Shown piece by piece: positions 54,557 through 63,903 of a DNA stretch of 64,000 nucleotides. Location: the NCBI GenBank assembly GCA_932294295.1, contig OW028573.1, positions 258,001 to 322,000 on the forward strand, read 5' to 3'. Position 1 is the stretch's first letter, and the number at the start of each line of letters is the position of its first letter. The notes beneath the pieces are model-generated. The model had not been told where the DNA came from. It made no database searches and saw nothing but the letters and a program-made list of their open reading frames with translations. The stretch comes from Alitta virens. Taxonomy: Eukaryota > Annelida > Polychaeta > Phyllodocida > Nereididae. Made by a program: the position numbers and the translations under genes.

Positions 54557-57500
54557 TTGGGAAGTGCAGCTCTCTAAGGCAAGTTCTTGCCGCTATCGAG
54601 GGTTGATTGATGGGGTGAGAAAGGAGGAATCCACCCATGTTACACATTTTACCCATGGGTTGGATCTTTTACTTGCCTTAGCATAGACACTGAGTACAAG
54701 GGACCGACAATTTAATGTATCATCCGAACGACATCCGAACGACATCCAGCTGGGATGATGCTCAAGCAGTCTTACCACTATTAAACTTTTTATTCTGACA
54801 ATTTGATCTAATACATTCTCCACCACATTTTCCACTTATTTTCTTTTTTTTTTTCAATTTCTCTGGAATTGCTTATAGTCATCAGGACATTTCTCAAATA
54901 CATTTTCTACGAATAAACAGTTAAGCTTGCATTTAGTCAACCCAACTAATTTTCAATGAAAATGCAAATATTAGGCAATCGCCTAATTTTAACACAGTGA
55001 GAACTTCTGAATATATATTCTCTGATAAGCTGCTGTGAGCCATTCAGAATGCTTCAGTGTCATCCAGCATGGGGGTATGTTGCACAGCAGCAGTTTATAT
55101 TGAACAGCTGCAGTGTATACTGGATGGTTGGAGTAAATGTTGGATGGTGGCAGTGTATGCTGTACAATGTGGAGAATATAAGCAATTGTGGATGGTGTGT
55201 CATGCAACTAGAGGTTTTTTTTTGTCTTGTTTTTTGGGATTGGGAAAAATTACATTGGCTTTACCTCGGCCAATATAATGTTCCTCATCCCAAAAACTCT
55301 ATGTTGAACTCACCTTACGCTATCGTTATAATATTTGCAAGCAAAAGCGTTACACTGAAACTGGACTTCAATTCATTGGAGTTAGCTGCATTTGGTTGCC
55401 ATGAAGATTGCTGTTTCTATGGTTACCATTTTACAAAGAGAAAGTAGGAGTAGTTCATATTTTTGACAATAATATAATTTCCTTTCTGCCAGAATTTCAG
55501 GATGTGATATTCAGAAGAATATATTATTTATGTCTACCCTGGCAATACATATTTAACGGCCCCTAATTTAACCAAAATTACCAAATATGAATAGACTGAT
55601 TTGGATGAGATAAACAATTTTGGACTTTTTAAATACATGTACACCAATTTTTATATCAATATCTATCATGGCAATTGTATCATTGAATATGTCGTTTATA
55701 AGCCAAGTCCTGTTTGAAATAATACAAGAAAAATTCAGTTGAACATCAGAAAGGTTTTACAATGAAGAAAGACACACAATTTGCCTTTCACCAAAGTATG
55801 TTATTCCTTTGGTGGCCAAGGAAATAAATTATGCAGTTACTTCATATTTCGTAGCTAGGGACTTGCTGTGTTCTGTTTCTACTCAAAATTGTATACCTCT
55901 CATTTATTTTATCAAGATCATAATGCAGTCATTGCATTTACCCATTACTTAATAATTCATGTTGAATATTAGATCTATTTGTTAAAACCAATATTAGGTA
56001 AATCTTAATGAAAAATTACGATGATTCTGTATCCTGAAAAAGCGTCTCATATACACGTAAATCTTCAAAATACATAATATATATTGATAACACCTGGTTG
56101 CTATGGAAACATGAAAATTAAATGCCTCCATATCTGAATAACATTGCTTCTATGCCAAATTCTATATCTCTCCGTAATTGTTGGACAGTTGAATGTATTA
56201 ATTGAAGGAAGCTCACTTCACTGTTCCATAACCTGGCCAAAAATCTTGGGTTACAAATCCTCCTCACTATATAGACTGAATTCCTTCTTCATCTTCGTTG
56301 GATGTCATTGTTCAGTGTAACCTGCCCTGTAATGCCATTTCCATATAAAGTTAATTTTTGTCTGGGGTGATTTTGGAGAACGACTGATTCTTCCATAAGC
56401 CATCTACAAGGCTAGGTGGAAAGACTCAAAGAAAAACCATCTAATCTGGTCCTAATTGGTCATTATGAGAAACTGTTCCTACAGCTCATTCATGTTTGAT
56501 CCTCTAATCCGATTCTCATTATGACTGTCTCGTTTGCAGACTGAAGTTGAAGGACAGACAGAATTCACACTGGTCAGGGCTTTGGCCAGACACAGAGTTC
56601 TGGACATCAGCATGGGGCCTGACCACAGCGCTGTCTTGGTAGCCCCTGGCCATGTCTATACCTTCGGCAAAAACACTGAAGGACAACTTGGCAATGGAAA
56701 CACCAAGCTCCAGTCTGCTCCTATTGCCGTGAAGTTATTTCAAGATAAACCGGCTTTCGTAAGTAAATTTCCCATCATTTTATAGCAAGGATAAGGTTTT
56801 TATCATTATATGTCATTATGGATACCTGTAGTGATTGTTGTGTAACGAGCGTTGCAACGTTTTGTTTCTATTTCGAGTTGCTTGTGAATTAACCAGCATT
56901 ATTTCTGCAATTTGATACGATAGGTTTACATCTTTAGAAATGGATAAAATTTAGCTACACAAATATCTGATTACTACTATCTTGTAAATTCTCCAATCTC
57001 TCCTATTACCAAGATGCATCTATTTCAGAGGGTGCAATGTGGTGCTTATTACTCAGTGGCCGGCACAGAGGACATGGATTTATTATTTTGGGGCATGAGA
57101 TTCAAAACTCCCGCCACATCTTTAGACTCTTCACGAAACTCAACTTCTTCCAAACAACCTTCTTCCGATCTGAGAGTCGAATCGGCCTCCTCCGGAAGAA
57201 GGTCGGGACACAGTCCGCAGCCGAGCACTGCTAGTGTTGCTTCGGTGGATGGTGCCAACCAAGAAAACCCCGATAATTCTGGTAAATTTGAATAACTTTT
57301 TGATTTATTGCTCAGCAACTAAAAGTTACAATTTCAACTGCAGTCTGGAAAATTTTATGTCAAAATCGACTTGATCATTAAACGCGTGGAACATATTGGA
57401 AAAAAACATGCAAACCAAACATGGAGCACCTAAATAAATGAGATATATTCAGAATAAATTGAACTTGTTCATGAAAATATGAAAAGTTTTATTGTGAAAA

Positions 57501-60500
57501 TACTACATTTATGTTCCGTTCATTTATTCTCAATCGTAAACTGACTGACCTAACAGCCAAATGCCATGCAAGTTGTTGTTTAGTCCGATTTCAAGTCAGT
57601 TTGAATTAGATACAATGAGACTTGTTTCACATACCACTCCTTCAGCTGAACTTTCAAAATGTATGTGCATGAGATCTGTCTTCACACCTAAGCTCAACTT
57701 GATTTTCTGGTACTGATAAATTGACGAGAAATGTCACGCGAGGATTTGGTGTGACAAATCACGATTCCTCCATTTGTCAGCAGCCAGGTCTTGTCAGCCA
57801 AAATACTGAATGAATATAAAAGAAATTGAAAATATTTCAAACCTATGGATTACTGCAATGCTAGAGTCTATGGGATGAGAAAATACAGCCTACATCTGTG
57901 CGATCCATGTGAAATTGTTTAGCATGGTACCAGACAACGTTACCAAATCTCCCTAAAAATCTTATCATTTTTGTCTTGCAGAACTGGTCAATAAAGAGAC
58001 AGGAGAACTGACCCATGGCCAGGATGTCCACTCAGCATCCCAAGATGGAGATATCTTTTCCAACAGCCTCCACGGGGGCGGCTTCATGCCCATTGGTCAG
58101 TGTTTACTGCTGCATATGTTAACAATAGGTGCCCACTGCCTACTCCCACTACCTGCAAGGCAGGGCATGCTGGCCAACTGCAAAAATACACTAATTCCCT
58201 TTTATAGCCACTGTTGTTTGTCTTGGCTCAGTTTTTCCTCTATTCTTATCCATTGTCTCTTTTTCCCTCTATTCCTGTGCATGCTACTGTTACTGATATA
58301 TATAAATATCCGATGAATTACAGGAACACGTAAACAGCAGATGCTCATTGGCTATTATAGATAATTTCAGTCCACACTGCCTGACGTCATTATGCCTGTT
58401 GTCCCAAATCATGGTCTGTTTCGATCCCAATCTCATTTGGCATCTTCACAGTGATCACGATGTGCAATGGTTTTGACGAAAATGTCGTGACCAAAAACTG
58501 ATGTTTGGTTCAGCATTAGATTTATTTTTAGTTCCAGTAATAACCTTGAGCTGATGGGATAGAACAATAACCCTAAAAACTGCAAGTTGCATATCAAAAA
58601 TGCGTGAAATCCATAACCAATCCTTAATAGCGATTGTAAGTATTTAATGCAACAATGCTTGAGCCACACCCTCCAATGTTTAGCTGCCAGTTCCCCTTTT
58701 GTGCAATATTAGGACTATTCATGAGACCATTTTTCAGTTTCCAAAAACTGATTAGAATGCAAATTGTCCCAAAATATGACCATCTCAACATTAGGGCTGC
58801 AGCGAATTAAGTGCAGTAGTTGGAGGTCATCACGACGGTGCTTCACCGTCCAAGACATTTTCGATTAAGGACATAGATGGTCTTCAGGGAAATCTCCTTG
58901 TTATGAAATCAACAACAAAAATCCTGCAAAAATGCAGTTGTCACACCAATGTTTAGGAAAAACAACCTTTTTGTGTGGACGACAGTTTTAGCTCCCTTGT
59001 CGAATCATTCTTTGATAATCGTGACTGAAATTTAATTCTTTGGAATATTCTGCTAATTTAAGTTCACAGCTGCACGATTTCATTGTCATTCTACCCATGA
59101 CCAGAAAAGAATAAAAAAAGCCAAAAACCAAGGTCAAATACTTATAAACAATTGCTGAAGGTCACTTTAAGACATTTGTTATAGAATCTGTGATCATAAT
59201 TTGTAGATACAGCTGTGTGGTTCATTTGTATATGAAATAAAAATGATTATAGAAATCCTCTGCCCACTCAAAAGTTCAAAAGATAATTCATAACGTGACA
59301 TTTTGTAATTTTAGGCACACTTTAATAATATATATTATAGTGTCCCTATTATATGTATTTATTAAAGTGTGCCTTAAATTACAAAATGTCGCGTTATGAA
59401 TTATCTTAGGAGAAACCGGGGCTGCATGGTTTTAGATCCCCTCTCCTGTGAGGGGGCATTTGTCACATTGGAATACAGTTTGTTTTATGTTTTTTATTTG
59501 TGCGACAACGGAGAACAGCGCAACCCACGTTCCTGTCCAGGATATTGCTCTTCATTAAACAAGAAAATTCTCTTCAATAAACAAGAACATTTAAAAAAAA
59601 AAATTTAAAGATTAGATATCTGGCAATGTGTGAACAACAGAGAAATGGGAGTGTTGAATTATCCAGTGTGAAATGGAGTGAATGCAAACACATGATAATT
59701 TATAAGAAACCTTTAATATAAAGAAATGGATAACAAGTTAAGCTCTTTAAAAAAAACCTGTACCAGACTTGTGTAGTAGATATTAATGAGATGTATACAT
59801 ATTATTAATAAAATAAAATAAATTCCGCTGGACTGGACATGAACCCCTGCACTTGCACAACAAGCTCAACTTTTCTGGCACTAATGGCTGTATTAGGCCA
59901 TGTGGTCAATCGCCTGAAAAAAAGATGTTATTTAGCTTGTTTTACTGCAATAAAACTCCATGGTTACCATTGGTTAGGCTACGAATTAATATCCGTGATA
60001 GTTATATCGTGTGATAGGTCTAGACGCCAGATAAAAAAGGTGTACAACCAGCCCCGGTCTCCCCTAAATGTGTATAACATCAATTTACTTACTGTACAGT
60101 TTCAATACGATAAATGGGTGAACTTTTCTATTAGCTATGGTTGGAGTGATGTGTTGTTAAATTTAGCTTAATACATTGACAATGAATGTTCGTCTCTTAT
60201 TCAATTAACGTGAGACTTTACTGTTCCATCGTGTACTTTCTTTCTTTTCTTTTTTCTTCTTCTTTTTTTTTGGGGGGGGGGGGGAGGGGGTGATAATACA
60301 AGGATTTAAGGAAGTCTTATGGTGATCAACAATGTGCATACATATTTAATGAAGTAGTCTCTACAATGCCAAATATAAAAAAAAACGTTCGTGGCATTTC
60401 ATTTTTGTAGCAGTTTTAAAACAGATTTCTTAAGTTTCCACTTTCAAATAAAACTAAGCTAGTCTGCTGTTTGAAAAAGCTGGTGTGTGGTGTCAAGTAG

Positions 60501-63500
60501 ATTCAAAACAAACAAAAAATAAATAAATAACAAGGGCATTGAGACGACAGTGGTCATCTTGCTTCATTAGGAGAAAAGCAGATTACATTACCACAATGCA
60601 CCTTCCAAGGAGGACTTCTGTCCTAACAATAGATCAATATGGACCGCTGCAAGATAACACAGTGGCTATAAATTACACGGCCACAATAAGCAACAAGAGG
60701 CAACAAGTTAATGAGTGTATGAGATGCCAAAGGTGGATTCTTGGGCTTTGTTGGGTGGCAACAATGGCTGCTTGTATTGGCAACAGCACTAGACAGACAT
60801 TCCAGGTCCAGGCACTAGTTAATAAGTCTGTTATAGAGCAACAAGAAGAAGCCAAAAACTGGCAATGATTCATTTATAGCAGCAAATATTATCCCATGCG
60901 GGTGAGAAATTCTACAAGCCAAAGAATACAAGTAAGTGCTACATGCCACACAATATTATGCTCAGGTGTCAGATTTTCCATATGAATGTTCAGTACGAAG
61001 TCAGTTGCTAAATTTATATTACAGCAGTGGGCAGTGGGATTTGCCACTGAACTTTGGATGGAGAGACTTGCGGTTCTATTGCCATTTGAAGTCATTAAAC
61101 TGATCGCTGATTATGAAACCGATAGCATGCAATCATTCTTGAGTTTCCTGTCAGTTGCTTGCCACAGGTGAATGTCTTTCCTCCCTAATAGAAGTGCAAA
61201 TTTATAACACATTTTCAGTGCAAAACAACAAGCATATGACCAAAAAAACAAGGATATGGTATGGCAATATTGAGGGGAGGGTGTGTTAGAAACAGACATC
61301 CACGTTCTCAAGTCATCGGCTAAAGTAACATTTCCTTCCTTCCTTCCTTCCTTCCTTCCTTCCTTCCTTCCTTCCTTCCTTCCTTCCTTCCTTCCTTCCT
61401 TCCTTCCTTCCTTCCTTCCTTCCTTCCTTCCTTCCTTCCTTCCTTCCTTCCTTCAAGAACTCATTTACAACCATATTTGTTTCTCTTCCCCACAGGGTCC
61501 ACCTTGAAGAGGAGAGCTTTGAGTGCATCAGGCAAGGAGCGAGACTTTCCTTTTAAAGATGTGGAATTTTTCCTTCATCCTGCCCCCCTGCTCAGGTAAG
61601 ACATTATAATGACATATTCCAAATTCATTCTCATTCTCGCTCCTAAGAAGTCTAAGAATATTACATTTTGAAATGCATCATATGTGGATTCTAAGCGTGT
61701 TGTGGAATTTCCAAATTACGTTGAAAGGTCGTATCTAAGGAGACAGAGCCTACTTTTCAAAGTCTATGGACTCCTTCAACTATATTTTTGAATTGTAAAA
61801 GTTTTTGCGGCGTTTTGACATTTGGAAAACAAGGAACTGTGTCAGACTTAACGTCATAGATGGTACTTTTTACTTAGTACATACGATTCTATTTTAAGGA
61901 GAGATACAGATATCTAAATTGCTTTCGGTACTAATTTCACAATTGCACAGTCAGGTATATATATAGAAAATCTTAGTATTGTTGTTGCAACCATGGCGAA
62001 CACAGATTTATTGCTAGAAATTAAACACGACAATGGAATACTTGCTTTTTCTGGCAGTTGTCAGTAATACAATGATTTATGCTTCTTTTTCTGAAGCTGC
62101 ATTCTCAATCCTAAATTGCTCTGGCACTGCACCAAACTAGACCTCGCTCATTCTTCTTAATGGCCAGATTGCAGGTTTTGTCTACATAATTGATGTAATA
62201 TTACATTGAGTAGATGATTGTAGTATCAGAGGGTTTATTGTTTTGGTTTTGTTATTGAAACCACGCTTTCTTTAGCACTTTGGCTCTTTATAGCCTTATT
62301 GAACTTTTCTGTTTGTGAGGAGAGCATGTGGTACCTCAGGGAGCTGTGCTAACACCAATACCCCTATACACTCTAGCCATCCAGTACGATCAACTCTTCA
62401 TTATAGTTTTTCCAAAATATATGTGTATGAATACAAACTTCTTGAATGTTATTTTGGGGTGATTTTTTTATGTCACAATTTTAAACAATTTGCAGTAATG
62501 CAATTTTTGAATGTTTGAATTCCATTAAATCATTGACATGATTGAAGCATTTAGAAATCTTGATTTATGTCCCAATGCCAATCATATGAGGATTTTACAT
62601 GGAAATTGCTATATATTAAAATCACAATTTCCAATCTTAGGCCCTCGTCATTAGTTGATCGGCAAAAGAAAGTTCTGTAAACCCCCCCCCCCCCCCCCCT
62701 AGTTGCTTAGAAAGCAAAACCGGCATTGAGGCTATGCATTTCCAAAGTTATGTAATAAGAATTACCAAAAATAGAGCCATGAGTAGGCTGACATGGTCCG
62801 AATATATAGCCGTAAGCACGTTAACTTATAGAACATCATGAGTCATGTTTCATGTCTTTTGTTGAATAATTGACATTCAACTCCTACGCGCAAAAGGAAT
62901 AAGTAATTACTCCCGAGATTTTATATCGTAATAGATGACAGACAGCGTCTTGATTAATGCTTAGAGAAATTAGAACCTAAATTCTCCAAGATTAATGCTA
63001 TAATACTTGGGTAATATAATAATATGATGTTCAAAACATAATTATAGTAATTACACGAATAGTAAAGTGACGTCATGGTTGGATAGTATGTAACATTCAT
63101 AAATGTTAATATTTTGCATGCAGTATATTACTAATTTAATGTGAGAGAAAGTCTTAATTGGAATATGTACAGATTATGTCATATCAGTAATTTCACTAAT
63201 TGGAATTTCAATGCATAATGCAACTTGTGGGTTGTAAATAACTATAAATAACTACTAATGATAGGCAAATTATAAATCCTGAGGGTTCTAATATTCAGGA
63301 GATCAGTGCCAGTGGCGGATGTAATAATGAGATGATAAACACCTATCATTGAACTTAATTCGAATATTTGGCTGGCACCCATTTGTGGAGAAAAATATGC
63401 TTGCTGCAACCTGGCTTTACAGTATATTTTGTAGACTTGAAAACTAAACTCCAGAGGAGGTCACGTGAATCCAGACTCCTATTTCTAAAGCATTCCCTCA

Positions 63501-63903
63501 GCCAATAAGAGTCCTGCATTCACATGACGTCCTCGGATGTTTAGTTTGCAAGTTAAGTTTATATACCTACTGTAAGACAGGTTTCGTGTTGTACAAATAC
63601 ACTGGCGAAATTTACAATATAATTTACATTATAACATTTGGCGAGAATACAAGGAGGTCCTGAATTGGGTGGCCCTACTTGAAAGGGAAGTTCTCTGATA
63701 TCATGCCTATAAATGCATGTTAAGGATATTTCATTTGATGTTCTCTCACTTTACTTCAGGATGGACTCGTCGGGGTCTCATAGTCCTATCGGGGAGACGG
63801 TGACTCTCTCCAACTTCTTCACTCACGGAGAAAATCTCTTCATTCAAGTCGAGACAACAGCGCCCCCTCCCAAGCGACGCTCGCGCCGCAGGCGGAATAT
63901 CGG
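28749..63903 (+). CDS. NEK8/NEK9-class serine/threonine kinase with DUF4347-like N-terminus and RCC1 propeller (22 exons, C-terminus outside window)
   Basis: Coding exons: 28749-29016, 29110-29210, 29692-29868, 30094-30173, 30429-30532, 30625-30740, 30951-31054, 31257-31376, 31484-31622, 31711-31839, 31944-32069, 49999-50087, 50740-50818, 51172-51326, 51935-52075, 53590-53712, 53895-54081, 56540-56758, 57029-57281, 57982-58095, 61496-61595, 63760-63903. Every junction is GT/AG and the phases agree through 3,068 nt (1,022 residues plus 2 nt), so the gene continues to the right. The start ATG has A at -3 and G at +4; an AG at 28738-28739 could be an acceptor, so an upstream 5'UTR exon is possible. 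Domain order is DUF4347-like (about 51-196), kinase (about 235-486), RCC1-like (about 519-847) and a Ser-rich tail. Known NEK8/NEK9 proteins act in mitosis and cilia; that role here is inferred from family. The kinase resembles both NEK8 and NEK9, so no symbol is assigned. Confidence 0.93.
29410..29602. repeat. (CCT)n array in NEK intron 2
   Basis: About 190 bp of almost pure CCT repeats on the NEK sense strand, with a few TTC and CAC variants. It ends 90 bp before exon 3. The open frames across it (polyproline one way, polyarginine the other) are artefacts of the repeat. Confidence 0.97.
30429..32069 (+). CDS. Exons 5-11 of the NEK gene: complete protein kinase domain
   Basis: Seven exons encode a full kinase domain from about residue 235 to 486. 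The glycine loop is GKGAYGTAV (242-250). The ATP-binding lysine is Lys264 in VILKEI. The catalytic loop is HRDLKTAN (356-363) with Asp358. The metal-binding motif is DFG (376-378). The activation segment ends in [10 protein letters not shown], with Thr391 at the position matching the activating NEK threonine. KSDIWALGC is the family's helix F motif. All catalytic residues are present, so an active kinase is expected. Introns here are short (about 85-320 bp). The domain ends at the donor of exon 11 (32069), after which a 17.9-kb intron begins. Confidence 0.95.
32183..32230 (+). CDS. Possible alternative last exon giving a kinase-only isoform
   Basis: Just 113 bp after the exon-11 donor is an AG followed by 15 codons and TGA, reading [15 protein letters not shown]. 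It is in the correct phase (0) to follow exon 11. AATAAA occurs at 32855-32860 downstream, and another lies at 32148-32153 just before. Joined to exon 11 it would end the protein right after the kinase domain, at about 503 residues. The upstream pyrimidine tract is weak, and the exon cannot be followed by exon 12 without a stop. It is either a genuine alternative terminal exon or chance. Confidence 0.3.
   Translation: MDINLLQKLRLSAMK
32231..34973. other. First part of the 17.9-kb NEK intron
   Basis: AT-rich with no further NEK exon visible. It contains a tRNA-like element at 33838-34020 and possible poly(A) signals near 32855. Confidence 0.5.
33838..34060 (+). repeat. tRNA-like element (possible second SINE family) ending in a hairpin
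   Basis: A B box GGTTCGAGCCC is at 33855-33865 in the context GGTTGTGGGTTCGAGCCCCC, as in a tRNA T arm. The following 150 bp is non-coding and ends near a perfect 13-bp inverted repeat (TGAGAAAGACTCA and its complement) at about 34024-34062. It does not share words with copies A-C, so it would be another family. Confidence 0.4.
34974..37279 (-). CDS. Secreted collagen/C1q-domain protein (C1q/CTRP-like), nested antisense in the NEK intron
   Basis: Three coding exons on the minus strand: 36868-37279, 35626-35760 and 34974-35371, with GT/AG junctions all in phase 1, give exactly 314 residues and a TGA stop. Residues 1-20 are a hydrophobic signal peptide. Residues 80-120 are extremely rich in His and Gln. 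DCVC at 129-132 sits before the collagen region and could form interchain disulfides. Residues 135-194 are 20 uninterrupted Gly-X-Y triplets, split by both introns. Residues 199-314 are a C1q domain: it starts at VAFSVQ, has the central DGTFLL strand and the LREGDTIWL segment, and ends in TFSGYLI. C1q-domain proteins form trimers and act as extracellular recognition or adipokine-like ligands; the ligand here is unknown. An AG just upstream of the ATG (about 37320) suggests a further 5'UTR exon. Confidence 0.93.
36649..36714. repeat. Perfect 24-bp inverted repeat in the nested gene's intron
   Basis: The arm 36649-36672 (starting TTTTTGTCTTCAC) is matched without error by its reverse complement at 36691-36714, separated by an 18-nt loop. 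It lies inside the first mapped intron of the C1q gene and inside the NEK intron, so it could fold in either transcript. Confidence 0.95.
37280..38559. other. Upstream flank of the nested C1q gene
   Basis: Contains the likely splice acceptor of the C1q ATG exon (about 37320). No promoter could be fixed by eye. A dispersed repeat copy lies at 38043-38170. Confidence 0.4.
38043..38170. repeat. Dispersed repeat, copy 1 of 2
   Basis: The stretch starting CTTTGGGATTTACCTTG, through CTACATCTTA and CTTAATGCAT to TTTTCAAAT, reappears diverged at 44664-44800 in the same orientation. The family is unknown. Confidence 0.6.
38560..39025. repeat. GTTGGCC-based tandem arrays
   Basis: At 38564-38668 an 11-bp unit (GTTGGCCCTGT and variants) is repeated about nine times. 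At about 38892-39015 a 20-bp unit GTTGGCCCAATGAGCCCACT is repeated about six times almost without change. Scattered GTTGGCC words lie between. The open frames across it (CWPSVGP-like and [13 protein letters not shown] repeats) follow from the repeat. Confidence 0.92.
39090..39240. repeat. Probable interspersed element fragment
   Basis: The text with CCAGATCCAGAATAGGATCC and GGATCACCC, followed by CATAACCTTTTGAGATATCC, has the style of a common invertebrate interspersed repeat (phrases of the type 'gatccggatcac ... ttttgagatatc'). The family is not identified. Confidence 0.35.
39241..44663. other. Middle of the 17.9-kb NEK intron
   Basis: AT-rich, with no gene recognised. A diverged internal duplication (GTATCTTTGATATGGAGG near 39482 and GTGTCTTTGATAAGGATG near 39654) is visible. 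An open frame at 42655-42975 has no recognisable features. Confidence 0.45.
44664..44800. repeat. Dispersed repeat, copy 2 of 2
   Basis: Homologous to 38043-38170, with an inserted A run (about 44730-44740). Both copies lie in the large NEK intron, 6.6 kb apart. Confidence 0.6.
44801..48992. other. Third part of the 17.9-kb NEK intron
   Basis: No exon recognised. It includes a SINE fragment at about 45684-45725. A GC-richer island at 45240-45440 contains TTATGCTAAT (POU-like) and could be a regulatory element. Confidence 0.4.
45684..45725 (-). repeat. SINE fragment, copy D
   Basis: GGCCAGCTCCCTCAAGCAGA followed by CGTAATGATGAGG matches the 3' segment of SINE copy B (CCAGCTGCCAGAGGCAGACG, then TTATGATGAGA) in the same orientation. 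Only about 40 bp is preserved. Confidence 0.5.
48993..49329 (-). mobile_element. Short LINE 3'-end insertion flanked by a 48-bp direct repeat
   Basis: The 48-bp sequence at 48993-49040 (starting CTGGTCAGCCAGTGG, ending CTCTCTTGAGT) is repeated exactly at 49282-49329. Between them, 241 bp reads on the minus strand as a non-coding 3' UTR ending in AAATAAACAAACTCAAACTC, that is, a (CTCAAA)n tail. This is the layout of a 5'-truncated retrotransposon copy with target-site duplications. The exact identity of the 48-bp flanks suggests a recent insertion. Confidence 0.75.
49999..57281 (+). CDS. Exons 12-19 of the NEK gene: basic linker and seven-bladed RCC1-like propeller
   Basis: Exon 12 (49999-50087) encodes an acidic then basic linker containing KRKRKTR, joining the kinase to the propeller as in NEK8/NEK9 proteins. 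Exons 13-19 encode RCC1-type blades with signatures [75 protein letters not shown] and LLFWGM. The first blade, in exon 13, is degenerate and lacks the Trp-Gly motif but ends in a normal inter-blade strand. Seven blades are consistent with a closed propeller. In NEK9 this domain is autoinhibitory; the same is inferred here. Exon 19 also begins the Ser-rich tail. Confidence 0.92.
50987..51036. repeat. Short tandem duplication in NEK intron 13
   Basis: The unit TTTTTTGTGCCAAATACATTGA occurs twice in direct succession. Confidence 0.9.
51553..51639. repeat. 39-bp foldback with 9-nt loop in NEK intron 14
   Basis: The arm 51553-51591 (starting GATCCTACATGGCCAAATG) is matched by its reverse complement at 51601-51639 with only two mismatches, leaving a 9-nt loop. 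The RNA would form an 87-nt hairpin on either strand. It lies 227 bp after exon 14. Candidate identities are a tiny MITE or a microRNA-like precursor. Confidence 0.93.
54525..54555. repeat. Short (GATA)n array
   Basis: About seven GATA units. It lies on the 3' side of minus-strand SINE copy C and may have been its tail. Confidence 0.9.
54590..54775 (-). repeat. SINE, copy C (5'-truncated)
   Basis: Read on the minus strand it matches the body of copy A. On the plus strand the shared words are CATGTTACACATTT, GCATAGACACTGAGTACAA, AATTTAATGT and CGACATCCAGCTGGGATG. The tRNA-like head is missing. A CATCCGAACGA unit near 54720 is duplicated. Confidence 0.7.
54776..56539. other. Remainder of NEK intron 17
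   Basis: AT-rich, no exon or recognised repeat. The open frame at 55049-55447 has no family features and does not fit the NEK splice phases. Confidence 0.5.
57982..63903 (+). CDS. Exons 20-22 of the NEK gene: Ser/Thr-rich, basic C-terminal tail (incomplete)
   Basis: Exon 20 (57982-58095), exon 21 (61496-61595) and exon 22 (63760-63903) continue the frame from residue 904 to 1022. The tail has no recognised domain. It is rich in Ser, Gly and His and ends in a proline stretch followed by the basic run KRRSRRRR (1013-1020), which could act as a nuclear localisation or docking signal. Exon 22 ends at a GTAACT donor in phase 2, so more exons lie outside. Exon 21 was found only by phase matching; it is read in a different frame from the open frame that crosses it, so it is less certain than the kinase and propeller exons. 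Confidence 0.7.
58096..61331. other. NEK intron 20
   Basis: A 3.4-kb intron with a foldback at 59280-59407 and a T run followed by about 14 G near 60262-60285. An open frame at 60539-60868 and an exon-like block at 61025-61167 are not in a phase that fits the main NEK transcript. Confidence 0.5.
59280..59407. mobile_element. MITE-like foldback element with 49-bp inverted arms
   Basis: The arm 59280-59328 (starting AAGATAATTCATAACG, ending CACTTTAATAA) is matched by its reverse complement at 59359-59407 with two mismatches, around a 30-bp AT-rich centre. No coding capacity is possible at 128 bp. Long near-perfect arms around a short centre fit a foldback or miniature inverted-repeat element; flanking target duplications are not evident. 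Confidence 0.75.
61332..61454. repeat. (CCTT)n array 41 bp upstream of NEK exon 21
   Basis: About 30 uninterrupted CCTT units on the NEK sense strand. The acceptor of exon 21 is at 61495/61496, so the array forms an extended pyrimidine tract in front of it. Confidence 0.98.
61596..63759. other. NEK intron 21
   Basis: AT-rich. Contains a run of about 18 C near 62682-62699. No exon or recognised element. Confidence 0.5.

Noticed and set aside
55049..55447. A 132-codon open frame in NEK intron 17
   Set aside because: It is built partly from a GCAGTGTATGCTG-like internal repeat and overlaps another open frame; no protein family is visible.
60539..60868. A 109-codon open frame in NEK intron 20
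   Set aside because: It starts in low-complexity A-rich sequence, matches no family and does not fit the NEK phases; kept only as unexplained.
61283..61528. Open frames with FLPS or KEGR repeats
   Set aside because: Both arise from the (CCTT)n array.
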